64,000 bases of DNA from Pinirhizobacter sp036499745. Lineage in GTDB: Bacteria; Pseudomonadota; Gammaproteobacteria; Xanthomonadales; Rhodanobacteraceae. A program made the translations under genes and the position numbers. Positions 44,219 to 56,241 of this stretch are shown one piece after another. The notes beneath the pieces are model-generated. The model did no database searches, was not told the DNA's origin, and saw only the letters and a list, made by a program, of their open reading frames with translations. Positions within the stretch are counted from its first letter, which is position 1. Each line of letters begins with the position of its first letter. The stretch lies in the NCBI RefSeq assembly GCF_036499745.1, contig NZ_DASYDG010000045.1, forward strand, positions 62,001 through 126,000. The letters are read 5' to 3'.

Positions 44219-44257
44219 ACTGAGGGTTGCAGCCTCGTCGCTCGGGGGTGGTCGCAG

Positions 44258-44491
44258 GAGCCGGGGGCGGTCAGCCTCGTCGCTCCGGTTACACCGGCGC
44301 TTGGGTAGGGAGGCCGCTACGCGGCTGTGTTTGATGGCTTCGCCCCGGCGCGCCCGCGCTGCGGGCGAGGGTTTTCGAGGCGGCCTGCGGCCTTCGCGAA
44401 AACGGCCGACCACGGTCGACCCCCTTCGGGCCTGATCCGCCCACATCGCTCGGTTCCACAAGTCGCCGACGAGGCTGACCGCCCCCGTCTC
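44258..44491 (+). repeat. Intergenic inverted-repeat-bounded element, copy 1
   Basis: A 234-bp non-coding unit bounded by 25-bp inverted arms (44258-44282 and 44467-44491) that differ at one base. The core shares blocks with copy 2 on the opposite strand: GGAGGCCGCT-n-CGCGGCT, a CGCGAAAACGGCCG segment and CGGGCCTGATCCG. It behaves like a miniature mobile or structured repeat. No gene is seen in it. Confidence 0.7.
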
Positions 44492-44634
44492 TGGACAGTC
44501 CGATGCCGCGTGATGGGACAAACTGGTTGCCGTCACATGTCATGGCTGCGAACTAGGTAGCGATCAGCAACGTGCAAGGTCTTGCAAGACATACGTGACC
44601 TCAACGCACTCCCATCGCGAACCTCACCGTACGA

Positions 44635-44879
44635 GAGAGCCGGCGGAGCCCAGCGGCGGCGCTCCCTGCGAAGGCGAAGGGCTTCGGTCGGATCAGGCCC
44701 GTCAGGGGGCCGGCCATGGACGGCCGGCCGTTTTCGCTGAGCCAGGATGGCGAATTGAAAACCCCCGGCCGAAGCCCGTCCCGATGGGGGCGCAGCCATA
44801 AAACAAAGCCGCGCAGCGGCCTCCGGTTCCCGAGGGTCGCCGCAGCCAGGAGCACCGCCGCTGGGCTCCGCCGGCTCTC
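44635..44879 (-). repeat. Intergenic inverted-repeat-bounded element, copy 2 (opposite orientation)
   Basis: A 245-bp unit bounded by 31-bp inverted arms (44635-44665 and 44849-44879) with one mismatch. Its core, read on the minus strand, matches copy 1. The arms of the two copies share about 20 of 27 bases but differ in a paired manner, so each copy keeps its own internal pairing. Together with copy 1 it fills most of the ~700-bp gap between the H-NS-like and PhzF genes; nothing recognisable lies in the ~140 bp between them. Confidence 0.7.
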
Positions 44880-44914
44880 CCCACGATGCCTCCGGATTTG
44901 CCGACCGCGCAGCC

Positions 44915-45745
44915 TTACGGCAACGTGAGGCCGCCTTCGATGCAGGTCACGACATTGCCGCCTACCCAGATGTCGTTGCCTTCCTGCTGCACGTGCACCC
45001 GGCCGGCGCGGCTCAGCACCGTGCCCTGGCTTGCTACATAGTGCGAGGGCGCGATGTCGGCGCCGATCAGCCACTGCGCAATGCCTGCATTGAGGCTGCC
45101 GGTGACCGGATCCTCCGGCATGCCGTCACCGGGGATGAAGGCACGGACTTCGAAGTCCGCCTCGCCACCCCAGCGCGCTACCAGGCCGAGCTTCAGGCCA
45201 AGGATCTTGCCCAGGTCCGGCCGCACATCCAGCACTGTCTCGCGGTCCCGCAGCAGCACGGCGGACCAGCCAGGACCGTTGTCCACCCACTGGTGGCCGA
45301 TGACATCTTCCGGCTCCAGGCCCAGGCCGTCGATGATGCGTTCGAGCAGGTCGTCTTCGAGCGGACCTGAACGCAATAGCGGGGGCGCGGCGAAAGCCAG
45401 TCGCTCGCCATCGCGACGGATGCGCACCAGCCCTGCCTCGCATTCCTGGACGATTTCCGTGCCATGAGGGCTGCCGCCGGCTTCAAGCCATGCGTGGCAG
45501 CTGCCCAGGGTGGGATGGCCGGCAAAGGGAAGCTCCCTTGCGGTGGTGAAGATACGCACCCGATAGTCCGCCGTGGCGCTTGTCGGGGCGAGCAGGAACG
45601 TGGTTTCGCTAAGGTTGGTCCACTGGGCGAAATCGGCCATGCGTGCGTCGGACCAGTCGTCGGCGCCATGCACCACGGCCAGCGGATTGCCTTTCAATGG
45701 CTCGGCCGAGAACACGTCGACCTGCCGGAAACGATAATGGGTCAT
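44915..45745 (-). CDS. PhzF-family isomerase
   Basis: 276 residues from the ATG at 45745. Diaminopimelate-epimerase-like fold with the PhzF features: N-terminal FRQVDVFSAEPLKGNPLAVVHGAD, active-site glutamate region NLSETTFLLAP, ELPFAGHPTLGSCHAWL and the second-half GDGMPEDPVTGSLNAG. Phenazine PhzF isomerises DHHA, but most family members act outside phenazine synthesis, and no other phz gene is seen here. Substrate unknown. Confidence 0.92.
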   Translation of the reverse strand: MTHYRFRQVDVFSAEPLKGNPLAVVHGADDWSDARMADFAQWTNLSETTFLLAPTSATADYRVRIFTTARELPFAGHPTLGSCHAWLEAGGSPHGTEIVQECEAGLVRIRRDGERLAFAAPPLLRSGPLEDDLLERIIDGLGLEPEDVIGHQWVDNGPGWSAVLLRDRETVLDVRPDLGKILGLKLGLVARWGGEADFEVRAFIPGDGMPEDPVTGSLNAGIAQWLIGADIAPSHYVASQGTVLSRAGRVHVQQEGNDIWVGGNVVTCIEGGLTLP

Positions 45746-45923
45746 CCGCCAAGGATATCGGGTTTCTTGTCCGTCGCATGTCCGCCGATGGTGTCCGCGG
45801 ACAGGCCGAGCAGTGTTTACAGCCCGCGCCAAGTAGATGATCCGGAAAGATAATTCCCTTGTTGAAGAGGATGGCACGGCGCTTGCCTCGCATGGCCTAT
45901 CCCTATCCGGAACCCAAGCCTCC

Positions 45924-47279
45924 ATGCGGATCAAATTGCTGCCTTTCATCCTCGGCTCCCTGCTGGTTGCGCCAGTGGCGCACGGCGAAGACCTGATGGA
46001 TGCCTTCCGCCAGGCCATTGCCAATGACCCGGTGCTGGCCACCGCCAACGCCACCCGTCTGGTGGTGGCCGAAGGGGTGCCGCAGGCGCGCTCGGCGCTG
46101 TTGCCGCAACTATCGGCGGGGTTGGACATCAACCAGGTGCATGGCGGCCCGGGCGGTACGACGATCGTCAATGGCAATACGGTCAACACCGGCGCAGGCC
46201 ACACGCGGCAGCGTGATTTCTCTGCTCAGCTCGACCAATCAGTGATCGACCTCTCCCGCATCGCGAACTTGCGCGCCGCGCAGTCCACGCGCGACTCGCA
46301 AGACGAAGTGGACCGCGCCGCCCTGCAAAACCTCTACATCCGTGTCACCAACGCCTACTTCAATGTGCTGGTGGCGCAGGAAGAACTTGAAGTGAACAAG
46401 TCCTATGAGGACGCCTACAAAAAAGAATTCGAACAATCAAGCGAGCGCTTCAAGGACGGCCTGGCCATGGCGGCGGACGTTACCCAGTCGCAGGCGTACT
46501 ACAACTTCATTAAGTCGCAACGAATCAGCGCGATGGATGCGTTGAAAGACGCCAAGCGCGCGCTCGAACAGATCACCGGCCAGGAAACGCAAACGCTCAA
46601 AACCCTGCGTGATGACATACCGATGCAGACGCCGACCCCGGCCGACGCCAAGGCGTGGGTGGATGCCGCCATGGAAACCAATCCAACGATCCTGGCCGCG
46701 CGCTACACGGTGAAGGCCGACGAGCATAAAGTCCGTGCGGCCCGGGCTGGCCACCTGCCTACGTTATCGCTGGGGCTGGGCTATAACAAATACGGCACCT
46801 GGTCGAACGTCAACCAGGACGATACCGGCCAGGTCGGCCCCGGTTACGGCCCCGGCACCACCACCGTCGGGCTCACGCTAAGCGTGCCGGTATTCAGTGG
46901 GGGCCTGACCCAGTCCCAGGTACACCAGGCGATCTATCAGCGCGATGCGGATGAAGGCGTGCTGGAAAGCCAGCGCCGCCAGGCCGCGCGGGACGCCAAT
47001 AATTTCTACAACCAGGTGGTGGACGGCATCGAACAGGTGGGCAGTGCCAAGCTGTCGGTGGAAGCGGCGAAGAAATCGCTCGAATCCATGCGGGCAGGCA
47101 ACGACATCGGCACGCAGAGCCTGACCAACGTGGTGGTGGCAATCCAGGTGCTGGCCGAAGCGCAAAGCGAATACACCGTGGTGCGCCACCAGTTCGTGCT
47201 GAACAAGCTGCTGCTCAAGCAGGCGGCAGGCACGATCGACCTGCACGACATCGAGGACGTCAACCGGCTGCTGCAGTAA
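45924..47279 (+). CDS. TolC-family outer-membrane channel
   Basis: 451 residues from the ATG at 45924, giving a signal peptide (MRIKLLPFILGSLLVAPVAHG). Paired long helices and beta segments in duplicate follow the TolC plan: DLMDAFRQAIANDPVLATAN, LQNLYIRVTNAYFNVLVAQEEL, and the second-half VGLTLSVPVFSGGLTQSQV. It forms the trimeric exit duct for type I secretion or RND/MFS efflux. No partner membrane-fusion gene is adjacent, so it may serve several systems, like E. coli TolC. Confidence 0.93.
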   Translation: MRIKLLPFILGSLLVAPVAHGEDLMDAFRQAIANDPVLATANATRLVVAEGVPQARSALLPQLSAGLDINQVHGGPGGTTIVNGNTVNTGAGHTRQRDFSAQLDQSVIDLSRIANLRAAQSTRDSQDEVDRAALQNLYIRVTNAYFNVLVAQEELEVNKSYEDAYKKEFEQSSERFKDGLAMAADVTQSQAYYNFIKSQRISAMDALKDAKRALEQITGQETQTLKTLRDDIPMQTPTPADAKAWVDAAMETNPTILAARYTVKADEHKVRAARAGHLPTLSLGLGYNKYGTWSNVNQDDTGQVGPGYGPGTTTVGLTLSVPVFSGGLTQSQVHQAIYQRDADEGVLESQRRQAARDANNFYNQVVDGIEQVGSAKLSVEAAKKSLESMRAGNDIGTQSLTNVVVAIQVLAEAQSEYTVVRHQFVLNKLLLKQAAGTIDLHDIEDVNRLLQ

Positions 47280-47288
47280 CAGCTCCGG

Positions 47289-49376
47289 TTACACCTTCAG
47301 TGCAGGCCGCGCGATCTTCAGGTACTTCTCTTCGAAGGCCGCCGGCGCCAGCGGGTAGGACATGTAAAAGCCCTGCACCTGGTCACAGTCGAGCGCGCGC
47401 AACTGCTCAGCCTGGTTGAGCGTCTCCACGCCCTCGGCCACCACTTCCATCCCCAAGGTGTGGGCCAGGGCGATGATCGCCGAGACGATCGCCTTGGACT
47501 CCACGCTGTCGCTCTCCAGCGAATGGGTGAAGAAGCGGTCGATCTTCAGCTGCTTGGCCTGGAATTTCTGCAAATAGGCCAGTGAGGAATAACCGGTGCC
47601 GAAGTCGTCGATGGCGAATTCGAAGCCACGTTCCTGGAAGTCGCGCAGGATCTCCACCGTGCGCTCGGCGTCCTGCATGGCAACGGTTTCGGTGACCTCG
47701 AACATGATCTGCGAAGGCTTCAGGTGGGCATCGGCAACGATCTGCGCGGCCATGTCCACCAGGTCCGGTTGCGATAGCTGCAGCGGCGACAGGTTGATCG
47801 CCACGCGCATCGGGGCATGGCCCTTGTCCTGCCATTCGCGCATCTGGCGGCAGGTCTCGCGCATCACCCACTCGCCGATGCGGGCAATCTGCCCCGTGCG
47901 CTCGGCCACGCCGATGAATTCCAGCGGCGACACCGAACCGAGCACCGGGTGATTCCAGCGCGCCAGGGCCTCAGCGCCCGTGAGCTCGCCACTTGGGCCG
48001 TCGTGCTTGGATTGGAAATGCACTGACAGCGTGCCGTCCTCGGTGGCCGTCTGCAGCCCGCGCTGGATGTCCAGCATGCGGATCGAGCGCTGCTTCATGT
48101 CCATCTCGAACACACGGAAACCGTTGCGGCCGCTTTCCTTGGCACCGTACATGGCGACATCGGCATTGGCGATGAGCTCATCCACCGTTTCGCCATCGGT
48201 GGGATAGAAGGCGATGCCGATGCTGGGCGTTACCCGCAGCGAGGTGCCGTTGACGGTGAAATTCTCACGCATGCGGGCGATCGCCCGCTCGGCCACCTGA
48301 ATGGCGGTATCGCGCGACACCAGGCGCTCGACCACGGCGACGAACTCATCACCACCCACCCGTGCCAGGGTACCGCGGCGCAAGCCGGAGGACAGCCGTG
48401 CGGCCACGGCGCGAAGCAATTCATCGCCGAAGGAATGGCCCAGGGAATCGTTGATCGCCTTGAAGCCGTCCAGATCGACGTAGAGCACGGCCACTTCGGT
48501 ATTCTGCTGGCGCGCTTCCTCGATCGCCTGTTCCAGGCGCCGTCCCAGTGTTACGCGGTTGGGGAGGCTCGTCAGCGGATCGTGCGTGGCCATGTGCAGC
48601 AAACGGCTGTTGAGCTGGTTGATCGAACCGGACAGCCGCTGCGTGTCGCGATGCAGCCGGCTTTCAAGGTATGAAAGCATCAGCCCCACGAGCAGGATCG
48701 CCGTGCTGATCACGCCCGCCACCAGGGCCAGCACGTTGGGACTCAGGTCCGTCGCCGCACCGCAGATCGAACCCGGCGGGAAGTTGGCGGCGGCCATGCC
48801 GCTGTAGTGCATGCCGGCGATGGCAAGGCCCATCGCCGCCGCGGCGGTAGCACGCTTGAACGCCAGCTGGCTCTGTCGGCTGTCCTTCAGCGCATGGGCA
48901 ATGCGGATGGCGGCGATCGAGGCACCGATGGCGATCAGCACCGAGGCGCTGAACCAGTACGGATCGTAGACGATGCCCGGCATCATCAACATGCTGGCCA
49001 TACCGGTGTAGTGCATGCCGGCGATGCCAAGCCCCAGTGCAACCCCACCCACCGCCAGCAGCGGCCATCGCAGGCGCGGCATGGCCACCAGCAACAACAC
49101 GAAGTAGGACACCACCACCGCGATCAGCGCCGATACCGCGGTGAGCTTGAGATCGAAGCCCATGGCGATGGGCATGCGCAGGGCCTGCATGCCGATGAAA
49201 TGCATCGACCAGATGCCAATGCCAAGCGCCAGCGCTCCGCCGCACAGCCAGGCCTGCCGGGCAAGCGGCGTCCTGACCACGGCGATGCGGCCGGACAGGT
49301 CCAGTGCCGTGTACGAGGCCAGGAAGGCCACGAGCAGGGAACAGCCCACCAGCGCGAGGTTGTAATGTCCAGTCAT
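47289..49376 (-). CDS. MHYT-GGDEF-EAL c-di-GMP protein
   Basis: 695 residues from the ATG at 49376. Seven membrane helices form the MHYT sensor (residues 1-240), with the MHYT motifs SMHFIGM, GMHYTGM and GMHYSGM; such domains are proposed to bind copper and sense O2, CO or NO. A GGDEF domain follows (about 260-430, ARVGGDEFVAVVE, no clear RxxD site) and an EAL domain (about 440-690, GAEALARWNHP, NLSPLQLSQP, DDFGTGYSS, KIDRFF, EGVET). Both enzymatic motifs look intact, so it may be bifunctional. Confidence 0.95.
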   Translation of the reverse strand: MTGHYNLALVGCSLLVAFLASYTALDLSGRIAVVRTPLARQAWLCGGALALGIGIWSMHFIGMQALRMPIAMGFDLKLTAVSALIAVVVSYFVLLLVAMPRLRWPLLAVGGVALGLGIAGMHYTGMASMLMMPGIVYDPYWFSASVLIAIGASIAAIRIAHALKDSRQSQLAFKRATAAAAMGLAIAGMHYSGMAAANFPPGSICGAATDLSPNVLALVAGVISTAILLVGLMLSYLESRLHRDTQRLSGSINQLNSRLLHMATHDPLTSLPNRVTLGRRLEQAIEEARQQNTEVAVLYVDLDGFKAINDSLGHSFGDELLRAVAARLSSGLRRGTLARVGGDEFVAVVERLVSRDTAIQVAERAIARMRENFTVNGTSLRVTPSIGIAFYPTDGETVDELIANADVAMYGAKESGRNGFRVFEMDMKQRSIRMLDIQRGLQTATEDGTLSVHFQSKHDGPSGELTGAEALARWNHPVLGSVSPLEFIGVAERTGQIARIGEWVMRETCRQMREWQDKGHAPMRVAINLSPLQLSQPDLVDMAAQIVADAHLKPSQIMFEVTETVAMQDAERTVEILRDFQERGFEFAIDDFGTGYSSLAYLQKFQAKQLKIDRFFTHSLESDSVESKAIVSAIIALAHTLGMEVVAEGVETLNQAEQLRALDCDQVQGFYMSYPLAPAAFEEKYLKIARPALKV

Positions 49377-49444
49377 GAAGAATTTCGCGGCCCGCCAAGG
49401 GGCGGCCCCCATTCTGGGATGATAACGGCTCCCATCAAGAATTC

Positions 49445-49475
49445 TTGAGTCCCGGGCGCCCGACGGCTGTATAAT
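49445..49475 (+). promoter_or_regulatory. Promoter of the gcvP leader
   Basis: A perfect TATAAT at 49470-49475 is preceded by TTGAGT (49445-49450) with a 19-bp spacer, longer than ideal. Transcription would start near 49482, just before the riboswitch. Confidence 0.65.
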
Positions 49476-49488
49476 CTTCAGCTATGGC

Positions 49489-49658
49489 GCGGTGGGAGAA
49501 GCGGTCCGAAAGATCGCTGCCGAAGGCGCAACGCCCGTAATCGCTCAGGCTCCCATACCACCGCCCCGTTGCAACACTCTGGAGAGACCGGTCAAACCCG
49601 GCGCCGAAGGTGCACGAAGCCGTTCATCGCTTCCAAACTCTCAGGCAAAAGGACAGAG
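49489..49658 (+). ncRNA. Tandem glycine riboswitch
   Basis: Two glycine aptamers in series. Aptamer 1 (49489-49564) is closed by GCGGTGG/CCACCGC and has the conserved GCTGCCGAAGGCGCAA and TCGCTCAGG segments. Aptamer 2 (49577-49658) is closed by CTCTG/CAGAG with CGCCGAAGGTGCA and CTCTCAGGCAAAAGGACAG. A ~12-nt linker joins them. The ~50-nt expression platform before gcvP contains a self-complementary GGGGCGCCCC (49658-49667) and GTGCCGGCAC. Glycine binding would turn on cleavage of excess glycine. Confidence 0.96.
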
Positions 49659-49710
49659 GGGCGCCCCACGTGCCGGCACGGCACGACTGTCCTATGCCCT
49701 GAGAAACCCC

Positions 49711-52602
<2,892 letters not shown>

Positions 52603-52607
52603 CGAAG

Positions 52608-52633
52608 AAGCCCCGCGAGAGCGGGGCTTTTTT
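52608..52633 (+). terminator. Terminator of gcvP
   Basis: A 9-bp stem AAGCCCCGC with a GAGA loop, followed by T6, immediately after the gcvP stop. Classic intrinsic terminator. Confidence 0.93.
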
Positions 52634-52659
52634 GTAATATCGCGCTCCATTTGGCAGGA

Positions 52660-53361
52660 TCAGAAGCTCAGTCCCAACGGCCTGGTGCAGCCGTACTGCT
52701 CGTCGATCCTGTCCACGTCCCTGGACGACATACGTCGCGCAATCAATTCTTCCGGGGTAAGGTGCCGCCACACGTCAACATCGATGCAGTGTCGATTCGT
52801 CACACCGAAGAGACGTTGGGTGGCACGCATCACCGCACCGACGCCCTGGTTCATCGGGTTGATCAAACCAATGCCCTGTACGATGCGCCGATCAGAGCCC
52901 GGGACCCCGTGAACATCACGGACGTGTTGAGCGTCGAGTAACCGTTGGTGAAAACCGCCATCGCCCGTGGGCGCTTTGTCATCCGTGTAGCGATTGGGCG
53001 AGGCAGGCATGGTCGGTGTGCTGTTTGAACGCACCTCCGATGGCAGTGCGGTGACCGGCGTGGCGCTCTGGACAGGGAGCGGTGCAGGCGTTCTCCCTGA
53101 TCTCTTCTGATGGGCGCGTAACGTCGGCACAGCCGGTCGAAACACCGGTAGCGCCAATGGCGTGGAAGTCGACGTCTGCAGAATGAAACGCAACTTGAGT
53201 GCCAGCGTGTCGTTCTCCACGATCGATGTCGTGTCTCGATCATAGTTTGCCGGTCGCAGCAGCAGCATCAATAAACCAAGATGGCAGCTGATCACCATGG
53301 CCATCGCGGCCACTCGCCACATCGATTCGCGCAGACTGCCGGACTCTCCTTCTACCCTCAC
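52660..53361 (-). CDS. Hypothetical protein with a membrane anchor
   Basis: About 233 residues, family not recognised. A GTG at 53361 is preferred (GAGG ~7 nt upstream); an ATG at 53322 is possible. One helix (VAAMAMVISCHLGLLMLLL) is followed by a Pro/Ser/Thr-rich stretch (about 75-135) and a C-terminal globular part with two cysteines (RHCIDVDVWRHLTPEELIARRM ... EQYGCTRPLGL). The TonB-like architecture (anchor, Pro-rich linker, small end domain) is noted, but no TonB C-terminal motif is seen. Confidence 0.65.
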   Translation of the reverse strand: MRVEGESGSLRESMWRVAAMAMVISCHLGLLMLLLRPANYDRDTTSIVENDTLALKLRFILQTSTSTPLALPVFRPAVPTLRAHQKRSGRTPAPLPVQSATPVTALPSEVRSNSTPTMPASPNRYTDDKAPTGDGGFHQRLLDAQHVRDVHGVPGSDRRIVQGIGLINPMNQGVGAVMRATQRLFGVTNRHCIDVDVWRHLTPEELIARRMSSRDVDRIDEQYGCTRPLGLSF

Positions 53362-53474
53362 AAGCGGCCTCCCCTCCTGCAAAGCAGGAACCGCCCCGGT
53401 CGAACACCGTGAGTGACATTCCTTTTGCCTGCCAATGGGACAGCCGGCGACGCGGGAAGGTTCAATGCATGGGA

Positions 53475-54170
53475 TCAGTCCGCCAAGGCCAGCTCCACGG
53501 CCGCCACCGCGTGCAGTCCCGCGGTATCGAACAAGGGTGTGGATGTATGTTGTCTCTGCACCAGCAAGGTTAGCTCGGTGCAGCCGAGGATGATGCCTTG
53601 GGCGCCTTGTTCAACCAGTTGATTGATCACTCGCAATACCGCGTCACGGGAATTTTCATTTATGGTGCCGTGGCATAGTTCATCGTAGATCAGCGCATGC
53701 ACCGCATCGCGTCCGGCAGCATCGGGAACGACCGTCTGGATCCCATGCTTGTCCCGCAGCCGGTCGATGTAGAACGGTCGTTCCATGGTGAAACGGGTGC
53801 CGAGCAGGCCCACATGGGTAATGCCTGCCGTCTTCAGGGCCTCGGCGGTCGGATCGACGATATGGATGAAAGGAATGCGCAACGCCTCCTCGATGGCCCC
53901 GGCCACCTCGTGCATCGTATTCGTGCACAGCAGCACGAAATCCGCGCCAGCGGCCTGCACCTGCCCTGCCGCCTGCGCCAGCAACTGGCCTGCGTCATCC
54001 CAACGCCCTTCCACTTGCATGCGAACGATGTCGTCGAAACAGACGGTGACCATCACGCTGCGCGCGTTGTTGTGCCCGCCCAGGCGCTCCTTCATGCCCT
54101 GGTTCACCAGGCGGTAGTACTCCGCGGAGGATTCATGGCTCATGCCGCCGATCAGTCCGATGGTCTTCAT
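53475..54170 (-). CDS. Aspartate/glutamate racemase-family protein
   Basis: 231 residues. Two-cysteine cofactor-independent racemase fold: N-terminal IGLIGGMSHESSAEYY, first catalytic cysteine in LLCTNTMHEVA, second in IILGCTELTLL. The pattern is closer to aspartate racemases (YgeA-like) than to MurI glutamate racemase. AGGA lies 8 nt before the ATG. Could produce D-amino acids or act on related substrates. Confidence 0.9.
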   Translation of the reverse strand: MKTIGLIGGMSHESSAEYYRLVNQGMKERLGGHNNARSVMVTVCFDDIVRMQVEGRWDDAGQLLAQAAGQVQAAGADFVLLCTNTMHEVAGAIEEALRIPFIHIVDPTAEALKTAGITHVGLLGTRFTMERPFYIDRLRDKHGIQTVVPDAAGRDAVHALIYDELCHGTINENSRDAVLRVINQLVEQGAQGIILGCTELTLLVQRQHTSTPLFDTAGLHAVAAVELALAD

Positions 54171-54323
54171 GCGTGGGTCCTGCGTTTCGTAGGGACCCCG
54201 GCATCATTCCATGATCGGGCGTTTGGGTGGCGTATCCACGCCACGTAACGGATACCAGGCATTTATCCAGCGATCACGCCCTACCCTGTTTGATGGCGGC
54301 AATGCCAAAAACAGGCCCAAGCC

Positions 54324-56180
54324 ATGGCGAAGAAGAAAGCAGGGTTTTCCCGCCGCAAGGCGCCCGTCCGGGCCGATGATGCCGTGGCCATCGCGCCGAA
54401 CCGAGGCATCGCCGACCACGGCATCATCGGCAACCTCGCCACCGTGGCGTTGGTGACGCTCGACGGCGCCATCGACTTCATGTGCTGGCCCCGCTTCGAT
54501 TCACCCACGATATTCGCTTCCCTGCTGGATACGCAGACAGGCGGCGTGTTCGAGCTCGCACCCGACATTGACGATCCCCGCATCGTGCAGATCTATCTTC
54601 CCGATACCAATGTGCTGGTGACGCGCTGGATGGGCGATGGCGCCACGGTGGAAGTGACCGACATGATGCCGCCGTTGGGCCAGGTGGGCGGCGATGCTTG
54701 CCGCCTGGTGCGACGCGTCACCGTGCATCGCGGCAAGGTACGCATGCGCTTGCGATGCGCGCCACGCCCTGCCTATGCCAGCAAGACGCCCAAGGTAGAG
54801 GTCAAGGGCAAGCAGGCAAGGTTTCACGCCACCGGCACGCCAACATTCCTCCTTCGCACGAACATCCGGCTATCGGCAGGCGATGGCGAAGCCACGGCAA
54901 CCTTTCCCATCGAGGAAGGTGAAAGCACGGACATCATGTTCGAAGAAGATGGTGCGTGTGTATCCACCACCGATGAAATGATGACGCATACCATTGAGTT
55001 CTGGCGCGGCTGGGCGCGCCGTTCCACGTACCGCGGCCGCTGGCGCGGGGCGGTCCAGCGTTCTTCCCTGCTGCTGAAGCTGCTGGTATCGCTCGAATAT
55101 GGCTCTATGGTGGCTGCCGCCACCTTCGGACTGCCCGAGACCCATGGCGGCATGCGCAACTGGGATTACCGCGCCACGTGGATCCGCGACGCCTCCTTCG
55201 CCGTCTACGGTTTGATGCGTCTGGGTTATACCGACGAAGCGATTGCCTACAATCGCTGGGTCGCCGGTCGCGTGGCCGAATCGCCCAACGGCAGGCCGAA
55301 GGTGATGTACGCGGTCGATGGCAGCGAGGTACCTGATGAAGTGAACCTGGACCATCTGGCAGGCTATGGTGGCGCGCGCCCGGTGCGCATCGGTAATGCT
55401 GCCGCCAATCAGCTTCAGCTGGACATCTACGGCGAACTGATGGATTCGATCTACCTCACCAACAAGTACGGCGAGGCGATCTCGCATGCGAACTGGGAGG
55501 CGGTGATTCAACTGGTCGACCATGTGTGCAAGCACTGGAAAGTGGCCGACGCCGGGATCTGGGAAATGCGCAACGACCGCCAGGAACACTTGCACTCGCG
55601 CGTGATGTGCTGGGTAACCGTGGACAGGGCCATCCGCCTGGCCAGCAAGCGCTCACTGGCGGCGCCCTTCGACCAGTGGATCCCGGCACGCAATGCATTG
55701 AGCAAGAACATCTGGGACGAATTCTTCAATCCCGACGTCGGGCATTTCGTGCATGCCCCCGGAAGCAAAGACGTCGATAGCGCAATGCTGATGATGCCGC
55801 TGGTGAGGTTCATCAGCGCCACGGATCCCGCGTGGCTCGCCACCATGGATGCCATCGAGAAGCAGCTGGCCGATCGCCTGGTGGTGCGCCGCTACACAGG
55901 CGACGACGGTCTGGTCGGGCCCGAGGGCGCGTTCGCTGCGTGTTCGTTCTGGTACGTCGAATGCCTTGCCCGCGCCGGCCGCCGCGAGGAGGCGGAAATC
56001 AATTTCGAAAAACTCCTCGCCTTCGGCAACCACGTAGGCCTGTTCTCCGAAGAATTCGACTCACGCGGTTGCCTGGTGGGGAATTTCCCGCAGGCCTTCA
56101 CCCACCTGGCGCTAATCAGCGCAGCGTTTTATCTCAACCGGCAGATCGATCATCCGCAAGGGCAGTCCTGGCCTGCGTAG
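54324..56180 (+). CDS. GH15-family glucoamylase/trehalase-like hydrolase
   Basis: 618 residues, no signal peptide, so cytoplasmic. The N-terminal beta-sandwich (about 25-250: GIADHGIIGNLATVALVTLDG) leads into an (alpha/alpha)6 barrel with GH15 blocks NWDYRATWIRDASFAVYGL, WEMRNDRQEHLHSRVMCWV (carboxylate) and FSEEFDS near the C terminus (second carboxylate). Members of this bacterial group act on maltooligosaccharides or trehalose; substrate is not decided by sequence. The N terminus is Lys/Arg-rich. A terminator follows. Confidence 0.92.
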   Translation: MAKKKAGFSRRKAPVRADDAVAIAPNRGIADHGIIGNLATVALVTLDGAIDFMCWPRFDSPTIFASLLDTQTGGVFELAPDIDDPRIVQIYLPDTNVLVTRWMGDGATVEVTDMMPPLGQVGGDACRLVRRVTVHRGKVRMRLRCAPRPAYASKTPKVEVKGKQARFHATGTPTFLLRTNIRLSAGDGEATATFPIEEGESTDIMFEEDGACVSTTDEMMTHTIEFWRGWARRSTYRGRWRGAVQRSSLLLKLLVSLEYGSMVAAATFGLPETHGGMRNWDYRATWIRDASFAVYGLMRLGYTDEAIAYNRWVAGRVAESPNGRPKVMYAVDGSEVPDEVNLDHLAGYGGARPVRIGNAAANQLQLDIYGELMDSIYLTNKYGEAISHANWEAVIQLVDHVCKHWKVADAGIWEMRNDRQEHLHSRVMCWVTVDRAIRLASKRSLAAPFDQWIPARNALSKNIWDEFFNPDVGHFVHAPGSKDVDSAMLMMPLVRFISATDPAWLATMDAIEKQLADRLVVRRYTGDDGLVGPEGAFAACSFWYVECLARAGRREEAEINFEKLLAFGNHVGLFSEEFDSRGCLVGNFPQAFTHLALISAAFYLNRQIDHPQGQSWPA

Positions 56181-56193
56181 ATGGCGCAAAAGG

Positions 56194-56222
56194 AAAGGGC
56201 CCACATGCGGGCCCTTTCTTCT
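56194..56222. terminator. Bidirectional terminator between GH15 and purA
   Basis: GAAAGGGCCC pairs with GGGCCCTTTC around a 6-nt loop, with Ts on the plus side and an A/T flank on the minus side. It serves the convergent GH15 and purA genes. Confidence 0.8.
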
Positions 56223-56241
56223 GGTGTGTCCGGCGATGGCC

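Noticed and set aside
44219..44914. Several 60-90-codon open frames in the gap between the H-NS-like and PhzF genes
   Set aside because: They lie inside the two inverted-repeat elements and their translations follow repeat structure, without ribosome sites or domains.
49492..49710. Upstream in-frame extension of gcvP
   Set aside because: The added codons are the glycine riboswitch; the family N terminus begins at the ATG at 49711.
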